From: Enterobacter cloacae complex sp. ECNIH7
GTDB taxonomy: Bacteria; Pseudomonadota; Gammaproteobacteria; Enterobacterales; Enterobacteriaceae
Direction of reading: 5' to 3'
Length of the DNA stretch: 64,000 nucleotides
NCBI RefSeq assembly: GCF_002208095.1
Contig: NZ_CP017990.1
Coordinates: 1,488,001 to 1,552,000 of the forward strand
The translations under genes and the position numbers were made by a program. The stretch's first letter is position 1. Every line of letters begins with the position of its first letter. Below, piece after piece: positions 11,428 to 22,184 of this stretch. The notes beneath the pieces were generated by a model that searched no databases, had not been told where the DNA came from, and was given only the letters and a program-made list of their open reading frames with translations.

Positions 11428-11541
11428 ATGTGGTATTTCGCATGGATTTTAGGGACGCTTCTTGCCTGTGCATTTGGTGTCATCACTGCCCTGGCGCTTG
11501 AGCACGTCGAAGCGACCAAAGCGGGTGAAGAAAAACACTGA
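11428..11541 (+). CDS. cydX: Cytochrome bd-I accessory subunit CydX
   Basis: This 37-codon gene begins MWYFAWILGTLLACAF and has one transmembrane helix followed by a charged tail (HVEATKAGEEKH). CydX packs against CydA and stabilises the haem b595/d site. AAGGAG lies five bases before the ATG, and the gene starts 15 bp after cydB. Its TGA overlaps the ybgE start (TGATG). Confidence 0.96.
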   Translation: MWYFAWILGTLLACAFGVITALALEHVEATKAGEEKH

Positions 11542-11831
11542 TGAATATTATCGCGACGCTTTACGCGGTAATGGACAAGCGCCCGTTACGGGCGCTTTCT
11601 TTAGTGATGGCATTACTGCTGGCAGGTTGTATCTTCTGGGACCCTTCGCGCTTTGCAGCGAAAACCAGCGAGCTTGAAATCTGGCACGGCTTCCTCATTA
11701 TGTGGGCGGTGTGTGCAGGTGTGATCCACGGCGTGGGCTTTCGTCCGAAAGCCATTCACTGGCAGGGAATTTTTTGCCCTCTGATTGCCGATCTGGTGCT
11801 TCTCGCCGGTTTGATTTTCTTCTTCTTCTGA
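11541..11831 (+). CDS. ybgE: Cyd operon protein YbgE
   Basis: This small inner-membrane protein of 96 residues has three hydrophobic segments (ALSLVMALLLAGCIFW; IMWAVCAGVIHGVGF; the C-terminal LIADLVLLAGLIFFFF). It matches the conserved YbgE found after cydX. Its exact role in bd oxidase assembly is unsettled. The ATG overlaps the cydX stop, which indicates translational coupling. Confidence 0.93.
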   Translation: MNIIATLYAVMDKRPLRALSLVMALLLAGCIFWDPSRFAAKTSELEIWHGFLIMWAVCAGVIHGVGFRPKAIHWQGIFCPLIADLVLLAGLIFFFF

Positions 11832-11852
11832 ATAAGAAATGTCCGTTAACGT

Positions 11853-11880
11853 TATGGGCTTACCCGAGCCCATAAAAATT
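11853..11880 (+). terminator. Hairpin after ybgE
   Basis: TATGGGCT and AGCCCATA form an 8-bp stem around a 6-base loop and are followed by AAAAATTT. It is a plausible but weak intrinsic terminator of the cyd operon because the T run is short. Confidence 0.5.
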
Positions 11881-11979
11881 TACTCTCCGTTTACTTTCTC
11901 CCATTCCCAACCCTCTTTCCCGCGCGTATAGTAGCGAAGTTTAAAAGCATTAACTTTTGTTGCATTACCGGGATGTAAA

Positions 11980-13073
<1,094 letters not shown>

Positions 13074-13076
13074 ACC

Positions 13077-13505
13077 ATGGCCAGATCGCGTGGACGAGGT
13101 CGTCGCGAGCTCAAGTCCGAAATCAATATCGTTCCACTGCTGGACGTCCTGCTGGTACTGCTGCTGATCTTCATGGCGACAGCGCCAATCATTACCCAGA
13201 GTGTGGAAGTGGATCTGCCAGATGCGACAGAATCACAGGCGGTGAGCACCAATGACGATCCTCCGGTTATCATTGAGGTTTCCGGCGTAGGGCAATACAG
13301 CGTCGTGGTAGAGAAAGATCGTATGGATCAGCTGCCGCCTGAGCAGGTTATTGCTGAAGCGCAGCGTCGCCTCGAGTCAAATCCGAAAACGGTCTTCTTA
13401 ATCGGTGGCGCGAAAGACGTACCCTACGATGAAATTATTAAAGCGCTGAACTTGCTACATAGTGCGGGTGTTAAGTCAGTTGGCTTAATGACCCAACCTA
13501 TTTGA
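13077..13505 (+). CDS. tolR: Tol-Pal system protein TolR
   Basis: The product has 142 residues. A short basic cytoplasmic head (ARSRGRGRRELKSEIN) precedes one transmembrane helix that carries the proton-translocating Asp in VPLLDVLLVLLLIFMA (about residue 23), then a periplasmic domain. It is a partner of TolQ. It starts three bases after the tolQ stop with GGGGTAAACC as ribosome site region. Confidence 0.97.
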   Translation: MARSRGRGRRELKSEINIVPLLDVLLVLLLIFMATAPIITQSVEVDLPDATESQAVSTNDDPPVIIEVSGVGQYSVVVEKDRMDQLPPEQVIAEAQRRLESNPKTVFLIGGAKDVPYDEIIKALNLLHSAGVKSVGLMTQPI

Positions 13506-13533
13506 TCATCCGCGTAGTTTTTGGGAACCGATA

Positions 13534-14820
13534 GTGTCAAAGGCAACCGAACAGAACGACAAGCTTAAGCGAGCGATAATCGTCTCCGCAGTGCTGCACG
13601 TGATTCTCTTTGCAGCGCTGATCTGGAGTTCGTTCGACGAGCATATTGATGCATCAGCCGGCGGCGGTGGAGGGTCTTCCATTGACGCCGTGATGGTGGA
13701 TCCCGGTGCGGTAGTACAGAACTATAATCGCGAACAACAGCAGAAGGCGAGTGCCAAACGGGCTGAAGAGCAGCGTGAAAAACAGTCGCAACAGCAGGCG
13801 GAAGAACTGCGTGAAAAGCAGGCCGCAGAGCAGGAGCGTCTGAAGCAGCTTGAGAAGGAGCGTTTGCAGGCGCAGGAAGCCGCGAAAGAGCAGGCGGAAC
13901 AGCAGAAGCAAGCCGAAGAGGCCGCGAAAAAAGCCCAGGAACAGCAAAAGCAGGCGGAAGAGGCGGCAGCAAAAGCCGCAGCGGACGCGAAAGCACAGGC
14001 TGATGCCCAGGCAAAATTAGCGGCAGAAGCGGCGAAGAAAGCCGCTGCTGATGCTCAGAAGAAAGCTGAAGCGGAAGCCGCGAAGAAAGCCGCAGCTGAT
14101 GCTCAGAAGAAAGCCGAAGCGGAAGCCGCGAAGAAAGCCGCCGCTGATGCTCAGAAGAAAGCCGAAGCGGAAGCCGCGAAAAAAGCCGCTCAGGAAGCAG
14201 AGAAGAAAGCTGCTGCCGAGGCCGCGAAGAAAGCGGCTGCGGCTGAGAAAGCGGCTGCAGAAAAAGCTGCCGCCGCTGAAAAAGCCGCCGCCGATAAAAA
14301 AGCTGCAGCTGAGAAGGCTGCCGCCGATAAGAAAGCTGCAGCTGAGAAGGCCGCTGCCGATAAGAAAGCTGCTGCTGATAAAGCGGCTGCCAAAAAGGCC
14401 GCTGCTGCTGAAAAAGCTGCTGCTGCCGCAGGGGTTGACGATCTGCTGGGCGATTTGAGCTCCGGTAAGAATGCACCGAAAACGGGCGGTGGGGCGAAAG
14501 GAAACAACGCAGCGCCGACGGGAAGTGGTAACACTAAGAGTAACGGTGCGACAGGGGCTGAAATCAACGGTTATGCCGCGCAGATTAAATCCGCTATTGA
14601 AAGCCGATTCTATGATGCGTCTTCCTATACCGGTAAAACGTGTACGTTGCGTATAAAACTGGCTCCGGACGGCATGCTGCTGGATATTAAGTCTGAAGGT
14701 GGCGACCCGGCTTTATGTACTGCGGCCCTGGCTGCAGCGCGTCAGGCGAAGATGCCTAAACCGCCGTCTCAGGCAGTTTACGAAGTCTTCAAAAATGCGC
14801 CGCTGGACTTCAAACCTTAA
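13534..14820 (+). CDS. tolA: Tol-Pal system inner-membrane spanning protein TolA
   Basis: The product has 428 residues, and the start is GTG. Domain I is one N-terminal helix (AIIVSAVLHVILFAALIW). Domain II is a very long Ala/Lys/Glu helix (about residues 65-300) built from near-exact tandem repeats. Domain III (about 335-428) is the globular periplasmic domain with two cysteines (KTCTLRI, ALCTAALA). It bridges TolQR to TolB/Pal and is also the route used by colicins and filamentous phages. Repeat number usually varies between strains. Confidence 0.96.
   Translation: MSKATEQNDKLKRAIIVSAVLHVILFAALIWSSFDEHIDASAGGGGGSSIDAVMVDPGAVVQNYNREQQQKASAKRAEEQREKQSQQQAEELREKQAAEQERLKQLEKERLQAQEAAKEQAEQQKQAEEAAKKAQEQQKQAEEAAAKAAADAKAQADAQAKLAAEAAKKAAADAQKKAEAEAAKKAAADAQKKAEAEAAKKAAADAQKKAEAEAAKKAAQEAEKKAAAEAAKKAAAAEKAAAEKAAAAEKAAADKKAAAEKAAADKKAAAEKAAADKKAAADKAAAKKAAAAEKAAAAAGVDDLLGDLSSGKNAPKTGGGAKGNNAAPTGSGNTKSNGATGAEINGYAAQIKSAIESRFYDASSYTGKTCTLRIKLAPDGMLLDIKSEGGDPALCTAALAAARQAKMPKPPSQAVYEVFKNAPLDFKP
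14041..14184 (+). repeat. Three tandem 48-bp repeats inside tolA
   Basis: Three near-identical 48-base units encode AADAQKKAEAEAAKKA each, differing by a few silent bases. A second block of 30-base units (AADKKAAAEK) follows at about 14,287-14,380. They form the helical stalk and are prone to length change by slippage or recombination. Confidence 0.85.
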
Positions 14821-14826
14821 GTTACA

Positions 14827-14850
14827 TTTTCCCCGTGCAAACGGGGAAAA
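14827..14850 (+). other. Perfect hairpin between tolA and tolB
   Basis: TTTTCCCCGT and ACGGGGAAAA are exact 10-base arms around GCAA, immediately after tolA. There is no T run beyond the stem, so it may be an mRNA-stabilising hairpin or a leaky terminator. tolB is known to have its own promoter in E. coli. Confidence 0.6.
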
Positions 14851-14954
14851 ATAGACCAGGTTTAGTCACAGGGTTCTGGTAGTTTTGTCTATTTGAGTTT
14901 GTTAACATTCTGCTAAATTATCGTGGGTAAGGTTACCCGGATAAGGGAGATATG

Positions 14955-16247
14955 ATGAAGCAGGCATTACGTGTAGCATTTAGTTTTTTAATGCTGTGGG
15001 CAGCAGTACTGCACGCAGAAGTACGTATCGAGATCACCCAGGGGGTGGACTCGGCACGCCCAATCGGTGTTGTTCCGTTCCAGTGGGCCGGTCCTGGCGC
15101 TGCACCTGAAGATGCCGGTGGCATCGTGGCGGCTGACCTGCGTAACAGCGGTAAATTCAACCCGTTAGATCGTTCTCGTCTGCCGCAGCAGCCGGGCAGC
15201 GCGCAGGAAGTACAGCCTGCAGCATGGTCTGCGCTGGGTATTGATGCCGTGGTTGTGGGTCAGGTTACGCCTAACCCGGACGGCTCTTACAACGTGGCCT
15301 GGCAGCTGGTGGATACCGGCGGTGCACCGGGTACCGTTCTGGCACAGAACTCTTACAAGGTCACTAAGCAGTACCTGCGCTACGCGGCACACGCTGCCAG
15401 CGATGCGGTATTTGAAAAACTGACCGGCATTAAAGGGGCGTTCCGTACCCGTATTGCTTATGTGGTACAGACCAACGGTGGTCAGTTCCCGTATGAGCTG
15501 CGCGTATCTGACTACGACGGCTACAACCAGTTCCTGGTGAAACGTTCTTCACAGCCGCTGATGTCTCCAGCCTGGTCTCCGGACGGTTCTAAACTGGCCT
15601 ATGTAACCTTCGAAAGCGGCCGTTCAGCGCTGGTTATCCAGACGCTGGCAAACGGTGCTGTTCGTCAGGTGGCCTCTTTCCCACGTCACAACGGTGCGCC
15701 TTCCTTCTCTCCGGACGGGTCTAAACTGGCGTTTGCGCTGTCAAAAACCGGTAGCCTGAACCTGTACGTGATGGACATTGGCTCTGGCCAGATTCGTCAG
15801 GTGACCGACGGTCGCAGCAACAACACCGAACCTTCATGGTTCCCGGACAGTCAAAACCTGGCGTTTACCTCTGACCAGGCTGGCCGTCCACAAATTTACA
15901 AAGTCAACATCAACGGCGGTGCTCCGCAGCGTATTACCTGGGAAGGTTCGCAGAACCAGAACGCAGACGTGAGCAGCGACGGTAAATTTATGGTAATGGT
16001 GAGCTCCAACGGTGGGCAGCAGCACATTGCCAAACAAGATCTGGTAGCGGGTGGCGTTCAAGTTCTGTCGTCAACGTTCCTGGATGAAACGCCAAGTCTG
16101 GCACCTAACGGCACGATGGTAATCTACAGCTCTTCTCAGGGGATGGGATCTGTGCTGAATCTGGTTTCTACAGATGGGCGTTTCAAAGCGCGTATTCCGG
16201 CAACTGATGGACAGGTAAAATCACCTGCCTGGTCGCCGTATCTGTAA
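14955..16247 (+). CDS. tolB: Tol-Pal system periplasmic protein TolB
   Basis: The product has 430 residues. A signal peptide ([21 protein letters not shown], cleaved before EVRIEI) is followed by an N-terminal alpha/beta domain and a six-bladed beta-propeller seen as repeated [10 protein letters not shown] motifs. It shuttles between TolA and Pal. Of two adjacent ATGs (14952 and 14955), the second is used because it matches the standard N-terminus and spaces better from AAGGGAG. Confidence 0.96.
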   Translation: MKQALRVAFSFLMLWAAVLHAEVRIEITQGVDSARPIGVVPFQWAGPGAAPEDAGGIVAADLRNSGKFNPLDRSRLPQQPGSAQEVQPAAWSALGIDAVVVGQVTPNPDGSYNVAWQLVDTGGAPGTVLAQNSYKVTKQYLRYAAHAASDAVFEKLTGIKGAFRTRIAYVVQTNGGQFPYELRVSDYDGYNQFLVKRSSQPLMSPAWSPDGSKLAYVTFESGRSALVIQTLANGAVRQVASFPRHNGAPSFSPDGSKLAFALSKTGSLNLYVMDIGSGQIRQVTDGRSNNTEPSWFPDSQNLAFTSDQAGRPQIYKVNINGGAPQRITWEGSQNQNADVSSDGKFMVMVSSNGGQQHIAKQDLVAGGVQVLSSTFLDETPSLAPNGTMVIYSSSQGMGSVLNLVSTDGRFKARIPATDGQVKSPAWSPYL

Positions 16248-16258
16248 ATAATAATTAA

Positions 16259-16804
<546 letters not shown>

Positions 16805-16813
16805 GAGAATTGC

Positions 16814-17608
16814 ATGAGCAGTAACTTCAGACATCATCTGTTGAGTCTGTCGTTACTGGTTGGAATAGCGGCCCCCTGGGCCGCTTTTGCTCAGGCACCA
16901 ATCAGTAGTGTCGGCTCAGGCTCGGTAGAAGACCGGGTCACTCAACTCGAGCGTATTTCTAACGCTCACAGCCAGCTTTTAACCCAACTCCAGCAACAAC
17001 TTTCCGATAACCAAAACGATATTGACTCTCTCCGCGGCCAGATTCAGGAAAGCCAGTATCAGTTGAACCAGGTTGTGGAACGTCAGAAGCAGATTTTGCT
17101 GCAGATAGATAGCCTGAATAGCGGTGGTGCAGCAGCACAAGCACAGCCAGCCGCGGGCGATCAGACCGGTGCGGCGACATCAGCTCCGGCTGCGGATGCT
17201 TCTGCTTCAACAGGGGCGCCTGTACAGAGCGGTGACGCGAATACGGACTACAACGCGGCCATTGCCCTGGTGCAGGATCAATCTCGTCAGGATGACGCGC
17301 TTGCTGCGTTTCAGAACTTTGTTAAGAAATACCCTGATTCCACTTATCAGCCAAATGCGAATTACTGGCTCGGTCAGTTGAATTACAACAAGGGTAAAAA
17401 GGACGATGCGGCGTTTTATTTTGCCTCCGTGGTAAAAAACTACCCGAAATCGCCAAAAGCGCCTGATGCGATGTACAAAGTGGGCGTCATCATGCAGGAC
17501 AAAGGCGACACTGCGAAAGCCAAAGCGGTTTACCAGCAGGTAGTCTCAAAATTCCCGGGTACCGAAGGTGCTAAGCAGGCGCAAAAACGTCTGAATTCGA
17601 TGGGATGA
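16814..17608 (+). CDS. cpoB: Cell division coordinator CpoB (YbgF)
   Basis: The product has 264 residues. A signal peptide (LLSLSLLVGIAAPWAAFA) is followed by a trimerising coiled coil (about residues 40-100, RVTQLERISNAHSQLLTQLQ region), an Ala/Gln-rich linker, and C-terminal TPR repeats (DYNAAIALVQD, PNANYWLGQLNYNKG, APDAMYKVGVIMQ). It couples Tol-Pal energy state to PBP1B during septation. It is the last gene of the tol-pal cluster, starting nine bases after pal. Confidence 0.95.
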   Translation: MSSNFRHHLLSLSLLVGIAAPWAAFAQAPISSVGSGSVEDRVTQLERISNAHSQLLTQLQQQLSDNQNDIDSLRGQIQESQYQLNQVVERQKQILLQIDSLNSGGAAAQAQPAAGDQTGAATSAPAADASASTGAPVQSGDANTDYNAAIALVQDQSRQDDALAAFQNFVKKYPDSTYQPNANYWLGQLNYNKGKKDDAAFYFASVVKNYPKSPKAPDAMYKVGVIMQDKGDTAKAKAVYQQVVSKFPGTEGAKQAQKRLNSMG

Positions 17609-17617
17609 TTATCGCAT

Positions 17618-17643
17618 GACCAGAAATCGCGTTATTTCTGGTC
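17618..17643 (+). terminator. Strong hairpin after cpoB
   Basis: GACCAGAAAT and ATTTCTGGTC are exact 10-base arms around CGCGTT. No T run follows, so termination is possible but unproven. Confidence 0.5.
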
Positions 17644-17769
17644 GTGCAGCATGATTCGTAAGCAGTTAAGTGATCTTCATCGAAATTTTTGTTGCGCTGA
17701 ATTCTTAAATCAGTAATATATGCCGCCGTTGCCACGGGATATCAAACAACGTGAAAACAGCGTAAAAGT

Positions 17770-17845
17770 GGGTCGTTAGCTCAGTTGGTAGAGCAGTTGA
17801 CTTTTAATCAATTGGTCGCAGGTTCGAATCCTGCACGACCCACCA
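17770..17845 (+). tRNA. lysT: tRNA-Lys (anticodon TTT)
   Basis: This 76-base cloverleaf has acceptor GGGTCGT paired with ACGACCC, anticodon loop CTTTTAA with TTT, T-loop GGTTCGAATCC and an encoded CCA end. It is first of a five-tRNA cluster. Confidence 0.97.
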
Positions 17846-17870
17846 CTAAGTCAGGTGGAAGTAGTAGTAA

Positions 17871-17944
17871 AACGTGAAGGATAACGTTGCGTCAGCAACG
17901 GCCCGTAGGGCGAGGCGAAGCCGAGTCATCCTGCACGACCCACC
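17871..17944 (+). repeat. tRNA-linked spacer repeat, copy 1
   Basis: This ~74-bp unit begins AACGTGAAGGATAACG, contains several short hairpins (GTTGC/GCAAC; GCCC/GGGC) and ends with TCCTGCACGACCCACC, which copies the 3' end of the tRNA-Lys gene. A second copy lies at 18,152-18,226. It resembles the 3'-tRNA duplications known after tyrT in E. coli. Confidence 0.75.
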
Positions 17945-17971
17945 GCTTAACGCATATCGGCAGTACAGAGT

Positions 17972-18047
17972 GGGTGATTAGCTCAGTTGGTAGAGCATCT
18001 CCTTTACACGGAGGGGGTCGGCGGTTCGAGCCCGTCATCACCCACCA
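17972..18047 (+). tRNA. valT: tRNA-Val (anticodon TAC)
   Basis: This 76-base cloverleaf has acceptor GGGTGAT/ATCACCC, anticodon loop CTTTACA with TAC, T-loop GGTTCGAGCC and encoded CCA. It lies between two tRNA-Lys genes, as in the E. coli lysT-valT-lysW cluster. Confidence 0.97.
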
Positions 18048-18050
18048 CTC

Positions 18051-18126
18051 GGGTCGTTAGCTCAGTTGGTAGAGCAGTTGACTTTTAATCAATTGGTCGC
18101 AGGTTCGAATCCTGCACGACCCACCA
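18051..18126 (+). tRNA. lysW: tRNA-Lys (anticodon TTT)
   Basis: It is identical over 76 bases to the first tRNA-Lys, separated by only three bases from tRNA-Val, so the two are processed from one precursor. Confidence 0.96.
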
Positions 18127-18151
18127 ATTTTAATGTCTTACTCAGATATTA

Positions 18152-18226
18152 AACGTGAAGGATAACGTTGCTTTAGCAACGGCCCGAAGGGCGAGGCGAA
18201 GCCGAGTCATCCTGCACGACCCACCA
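18152..18226 (+). repeat. tRNA-linked spacer repeat, copy 2
   Basis: This is the second copy of the unit at 17,871-17,944, nearly identical, with a loop change (GTTGCTTTAGCAAC). It ends in the tRNA-Lys 3' terminus including CCACCA. It follows lysW by 25 bp. Confidence 0.75.
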
Positions 18227-18267
18227 ATTTTATTGGTTCCGAGTGATAATTCAGGCAACACCCAAAA

Positions 18268-18343
18268 GGGTCGTTAGCTCAGTTGGTAGAGCAGTTGACT
18301 TTTAATCAATTGGTCGCAGGTTCGAATCCTGCACGACCCACCA
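18268..18343 (+). tRNA. tRNA-Lys (anticodon TTT)
   Basis: Third identical tRNA-Lys copy, 76 bases with encoded CCA. Confidence 0.96.
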
Positions 18344-18374
18344 GCCTGAATAAATTTGAAGTACATCCCGCAAG

Positions 18375-18450
18375 GGGTCGTTAGCTCAGTTGGTAGAGCA
18401 GTTGACTTTTAATCAATTGGTCGCAGGTTCGAATCCTGCACGACCCACCA
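18375..18450 (+). tRNA. tRNA-Lys (anticodon TTT)
   Basis: Fourth identical tRNA-Lys copy, followed directly by the cluster terminator. Confidence 0.96.
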
Positions 18451-18456
18451 GTGTAG

Positions 18457-18483
18457 AAAGGCGCCCTAAAGGCGCCTTTTTGC
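18457..18483 (+). terminator. Terminator of the tRNA cluster
   Basis: AAAGGCGCC-CTAA-AGGCGCCTTTTT forms a GC-rich stem with a T run 7 bp after the last tRNA. Confidence 0.85.
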
Positions 18484-18581
18484 TATCTGCCGTCTGTGCA
18501 GGTCGGGCAAGGCGAAGCCGCCGGCCGACAAATGCTATCCGCACCTATTTCCGGTGACTTTTCCTCTCATATTCGCTATCT

Positions 18582-18599
18582 TGTTTAGTATACAAAACA
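18582..18599. promoter_or_regulatory. NadR operator upstream of nadA
   Basis: TGTTTA-GTATAC-AAAACA fits the NadR box TGTTTA-N6-TAAACA with one mismatch and lies about 75 bp before nadA. NadR represses nadA when NAD is plentiful. Confidence 0.75.
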
Positions 18600-18672
18600 C
18601 AATTGCCATGCGTTTTGCTATGTCATGCAAAAGAAAGGCAATATTGTTAAGCCCGTAAAACGAGAAGCCATA

Positions 18673-19716
18673 ATGAGTGTGATGTTTGATCCTGAAGCCG
18701 CAATCTATCCGTTTCCGCCAAAGCCTGTCCCGCTAAGCCAGGACGAAAAGCAATTCTACCGTGAGAAGATCAAACGTCTTCTTAAAGAACGAGATGCGGT
18801 GATGGTGGCCCATTACTACACCGACCCGGAAATTCAGCAGCTGGCGGAAGAGACCGGGGGCTGTATTTCTGACTCACTGGAGATGGCACGCTTCGGTGCA
18901 AAACATCCCGCTTCCACGCTGCTGGTTGCTGGCGTGCGTTTTATGGGCGAAACGGCAAAGATCCTGAGCCCTGAAAAAACCATTCTGATGCCGACGCTTA
19001 ATGCGGAGTGTTCCCTGGATCTCGGCTGCCCGATTGACGAGTTCACGGCCTTCTGCGACGCTCACCCTGACCGGACCGTGGTGGTTTACGCCAACACCTC
19101 TGCGGCGGTAAAAGCGCGTGCAGACTGGGTTGTCACCTCCAGCATCGCCGTTGAGCTGATTGAACATCTGGACAGCCTTGGCGAGAAAATTATCTGGGCG
19201 CCTGACCGCCATCTTGGAAATTACGTTCAGAAGCAGACGGGGGCAGACGTTCTCTGCTGGCAGGGTGCCTGCATTGTGCACGACGAATTCAAAACCCAGG
19301 CGCTGGCGCGCATGAAGGCACTTTATCCTGACGCCGCTATTCTTGTTCACCCTGAATCACCGCAGTCTATTGTCGACATGGCGGATGCTGTGGGCTCAAC
19401 CAGCCAGCTTATCAACGCGGCCAGGACGTTGCCTAACAGGCAGCTCATCGTGGCGACCGATCGCGGTATTTTCTATAAGATGCAGCAGGCCGTGCCGGAG
19501 AAAGAGCTCCTTGAAGCGCCAACGGCGGGTGAGGGCGCAACGTGTCGCAGCTGTGCGCACTGCCCGTGGATGGCTATGAACGGCCTGAAGGCCATTGCCG
19601 AAGGGCTCGAGACAGGCGGTGCGGCACATGAAATCCATGTGGATGCCGCCCTGCGTGAAGGTGCGTTAATTCCGCTTAACCGCATGCTGGATTTTGCGGC
19701 TACACTACGTACTTAA
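18673..19716 (+). CDS. nadA: Quinolinate synthase
   Basis: The product has 347 residues. It condenses iminoaspartate with dihydroxyacetone phosphate to quinolinate in de novo NAD synthesis, using a 4Fe-4S cluster. Candidate cluster cysteines are visible in CSLDLGC, CWQGAC and the C-terminal [22 protein letters not shown] near residue 43 is the substrate pocket signature. The ATG at 18673 ([18 protein letters not shown]) matches the family; an upstream in-frame ATG adds 16 residues without support. Confidence 0.96.
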   Translation: MSVMFDPEAAIYPFPPKPVPLSQDEKQFYREKIKRLLKERDAVMVAHYYTDPEIQQLAEETGGCISDSLEMARFGAKHPASTLLVAGVRFMGETAKILSPEKTILMPTLNAECSLDLGCPIDEFTAFCDAHPDRTVVVYANTSAAVKARADWVVTSSIAVELIEHLDSLGEKIIWAPDRHLGNYVQKQTGADVLCWQGACIVHDEFKTQALARMKALYPDAAILVHPESPQSIVDMADAVGSTSQLINAARTLPNRQLIVATDRGIFYKMQQAVPEKELLEAPTAGEGATCRSCAHCPWMAMNGLKAIAEGLETGGAAHEIHVDAALREGALIPLNRMLDFAATLRT

Positions 19717-19738
19717 TTCAAAACGTCCCGGGGAAAAG

Positions 19739-20458
19739 ATGGATTTTTTTAGCACGCAGAACATTCTGGTTCATATACCGATTGGTGCAGGTGGCTATGA
19801 CCTGTCATGGATTGAGGCCGTTGGCACGCTGGCGGGATTACTCTGCATCTGGCTGGCAAGCCTGGAGAAGATCAGCAACTACGCGTTCGGGCTGATTAAC
19901 GTTACGCTGTTTGCAATTATCTTCTTCCAGATCCAGCTGTACGCCAGCCTGCTTTTGCAGCTGTTCTTCTTTGCGGCCAATATTTACGGCTGGTACGCGT
20001 GGTCGCGTCAGAACAGCCAGCAGGAGGCAGAGCTGCAGATCCGCTGGCTGCCCCTGCCTAAAGCTATCGCCTGGTTCGTCGCTTGCGTGGTGGCCATTGG
20101 CTTAATGACCGTCTACATCAACCCGGTGTTTGCGTTCCTGACCCGCGTTGCCGTGTCGGTCATGTCCGGTTTCGGCCTGAACGTGACGATGCCCGAGCTC
20201 CAGCCGGATGCCTTCCCGTTCTGGGATTCCTGCATGATGGTACTGTCGATTGCGGCGATGATCCTGATGACGCGAAAATACGTTGAGAACTGGCTGCTGT
20301 GGGTCATCATCAACGTTATTAGCGTAGCGATCTTCGCTCTGCAGGGCGTCTATGCGATGTCGCTGGAATATCTGCTGTTGACCTTCATCGCGCTGAACGG
20401 CAGCCGGATGTGGATTAACAGCGCGCGTGAGCGAGGTTCTCGCGCGCTTTCCAGCTAG
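19739..20458 (+). CDS. pnuC: Nicotinamide riboside transporter PnuC
   Basis: The product has 239 residues, an inner-membrane protein with about seven helices of the 3+1+3 SWEET-like arrangement. The conserved start is [20 protein letters not shown], followed by [15 protein letters not shown]. It takes up nicotinamide riboside by facilitated diffusion. The ATG follows GGGGAAAAG 22 bp after nadA, so it is in the NadR-controlled nadA-pnuC operon. Confidence 0.95.
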   Translation: MDFFSTQNILVHIPIGAGGYDLSWIEAVGTLAGLLCIWLASLEKISNYAFGLINVTLFAIIFFQIQLYASLLLQLFFFAANIYGWYAWSRQNSQQEAELQIRWLPLPKAIAWFVACVVAIGLMTVYINPVFAFLTRVAVSVMSGFGLNVTMPELQPDAFPFWDSCMMVLSIAAMILMTRKYVENWLLWVIINVISVAIFALQGVYAMSLEYLLLTFIALNGSRMWINSARERGSRALSS

Positions 20459-21393
20459 TGGTGATGCTGATGTGAATGTCCGGACTGCGCCTCGTTAAGG
20501 TGGCAGTCTGGCCCGTTACAGGGCTGATATTCCATCTGGATGGTGGCGTGGCCAATTTCGTAGTGATGTTCAAGAAAATGCTGGATGCGCTCAAGCAGCG
20601 CATCGTGGTCGTGAGGCGGGATCACCTGGACGTGCAGCGTCATGACCGGTTTTTCCCCCACCAGCCAGACGTGCACGTGATGAACGTTGCGTACTTCCGG
20701 AACTGAACGGCGCAGGTTGCGCTTCAGCTCTTCAATATCCATAGATGTCGGTGCCCCTTCAAGCAGTTCATTCACGCTCTCCTTCAGCAGTCGCCAGGCG
20801 CTGCGCAAGACCAGACATGACACCAGCACGGACAGAATCGGATCGACAGGCGTCCAGCCGGTATAGAGGATCACCAGCGCGGCGACGATCGCCCCGACTG
20901 AGCCGAGCAAATCACCCAGGACATGCAGAGCCGCAGCGCGCACGTTGAGGTTCTTTTCTCCGCTGCCGCGGTGCAGAATCCAGAAGGCCAGGATATTTGC
21001 GAGCAGTCCCGCCACGGCAATCACCATCATTGTTGTCCCGGCGATTGGCTGCGGGTGTCTGAAGCGCTGTACGGCCTCCCAGACGATAAGAACGGTGATG
21101 ACCACCAGCGCAATAGCGTTCACAAACGCGGCAAGGGTTGTCAGCCTCAGCCAGCCGAAGGTATGGCGCGCATTGGGAGGACGACGCGCAAACTGTACCG
21201 CCAGGAGGGCGAAGAGCAGCGCTGCGGCATCGGTCAGCATGTGTCCGGCATCAGCCAGTAGCGCCAGAGAGCCGGAAATCAGGCCGCCAATGACCTCGAT
21301 AACCATAAACGTTGCCGTGACGCCAAAGGCCAGCATCAGTCGTTTAGCGTTATCGTTGCCGGGAGAGTGTGAGTGGGAATGGGAGTGCGCCAT
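20455..21393 (-). CDS. zitB: Zinc efflux transporter ZitB (cation diffusion facilitator)
   Basis: The product has 312 residues. It has a His-rich N-terminus (SHSHSHSPG), six membrane helices and the CDF metal site motifs [10 protein letters not shown] (helix II) and HVLGDLLGS (helix V), then a cytoplasmic C-terminal domain and a His-rich tail (HSHQHHH). It exports Zn(II) in exchange for protons. Its stop overlaps the convergent pnuC stop by four bases. Confidence 0.95.
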   Translation of the reverse strand: MAHSHSHSHSPGNDNAKRLMLAFGVTATFMVIEVIGGLISGSLALLADAGHMLTDAAALLFALLAVQFARRPPNARHTFGWLRLTTLAAFVNAIALVVITVLIVWEAVQRFRHPQPIAGTTMMVIAVAGLLANILAFWILHRGSGEKNLNVRAAALHVLGDLLGSVGAIVAALVILYTGWTPVDPILSVLVSCLVLRSAWRLLKESVNELLEGAPTSMDIEELKRNLRRSVPEVRNVHHVHVWLVGEKPVMTLHVQVIPPHDHDALLERIQHFLEHHYEIGHATIQMEYQPCNGPDCHLNEAQSGHSHQHHH

Positions 21394-21450
21394 ATCTGCT
21401 TTCCTGATGTGTTATTGTTTTTAGTGTAGCGTTTTTAATAGGTTACTCCA

Positions 21451-21481
21451 AAAAGAAAGGAGAGCCTGAGCTCTCCTTTTT
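21451..21481 (-). terminator. Terminator of ybgS
   Basis: On the minus strand a perfect 10-base stem (AAAGGAGAGC with GCTCTCCTTT, loop of four) is followed by CTTTTT. It lies 19 bp beyond the ybgS stop. Confidence 0.8.
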
Positions 21482-21499
21482 CTTACCGGTTACCACCCC

Positions 21500-21880
21500 T
21501 TACTGGGTTGTGCCATCGGTTTTGGTATTCGCGTCGTTCCCTACTTTATCATTAGGATCGGGGCATTTGCCGTCCTTACACATTGAGTTCTTATGAACCT
21601 CATCCGAACTCATATTGTCATGATTCATGGTGCCGGCACCGCTGCTGTTGGGATGCAGCATAGTGCCGCCGGTGTTGGTGTTACCGGTATTGATCTGGCT
21701 GTTGTCGACATTATTCGGGGCGATGTTCTGTTTCGCATCAGGGGCGGGCTGGCCTGCTGCCGCAGCGGCATTGGCATCCCCGTTGCTATCGGATGTGCCC
21801 GTTTCCGCGGCCAGGACGCTGCCGCTTGCCAGAGTGAGTGTGGCGGTCAGGAAGAGGGTTGCCAGTTTAGTCATTTTCAT
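21500..21880 (-). CDS. ybgS: Putative exported protein YbgS, homeobox-like name only
   Basis: The product has 126 residues. A clear signal peptide ([26 protein letters not shown]) is followed by a low-complexity Asn/Asp/Gly/Thr-rich region with a Cys pair ([11 protein letters not shown]) and terminal TKTDGTTQ. The function is unknown. Two ATGs are adjacent (21883 and 21880); the second has better spacing from AGGAG and matches the E. coli homologue. An upstream start would break the signal sequence. Confidence 0.88.
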   Translation of the reverse strand: MKMTKLATLFLTATLTLASGSVLAAETGTSDSNGDANAAAAAGQPAPDAKQNIAPNNVDNSQINTGNTNTGGTMLHPNSSGAGTMNHDNMSSDEVHKNSMCKDGKCPDPNDKVGNDANTKTDGTTQ

Positions 21881-22096
21881 CATGGTGCTCCTGTTCTTGT
21901 CGTTACGCTGGATAACTTTCTCCAACAGTGCATCTGTTTCAGAGGCGAAAGATTCCGCCTCACGGACTTACGTCAGTAGGGAATCGCGTTTAAGCGTTTA
22001 AAATTGGTTGTTACAGTTAAAAAGCTTAGGTTAGATCTCGTTTTTCGCTATTTTGTGGCGATTTTTAGGCGAATTCCAGGAATTATCTGCGTGAAG

Positions 22097-22114
22097 TGTA
22101 AAACCGTGTTTACA
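22097..22114. promoter_or_regulatory. TyrR box upstream of aroG
   Basis: TGTAAAACCGTGTTTACA is an exact match to the TyrR consensus TGTAAA-N6-TTTACA, 71 bp before the aroG start. TyrR with phenylalanine represses aroG. Confidence 0.85.
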
Positions 22115-22184
22115 CTTCCTGGTCGACAAGATAGATTGAAAGGATTGCTTTCATTACTAAAGATATGGCAGAGCTGGAACGAAG

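Noticed and set aside
14041..14380. Repeat array in tolA as a mobile or regulatory repeat
   Set aside because: The repeats are in frame and encode the normal Ala/Lys/Glu helix of TolA domain II.
17770..18450. Regularly spaced repeats that might look like a CRISPR array
   Set aside because: The repeats are tRNA-Lys genes with cloverleaf folding and CCA ends, plus two spacer duplications; spacing and repeat lengths do not fit CRISPR.
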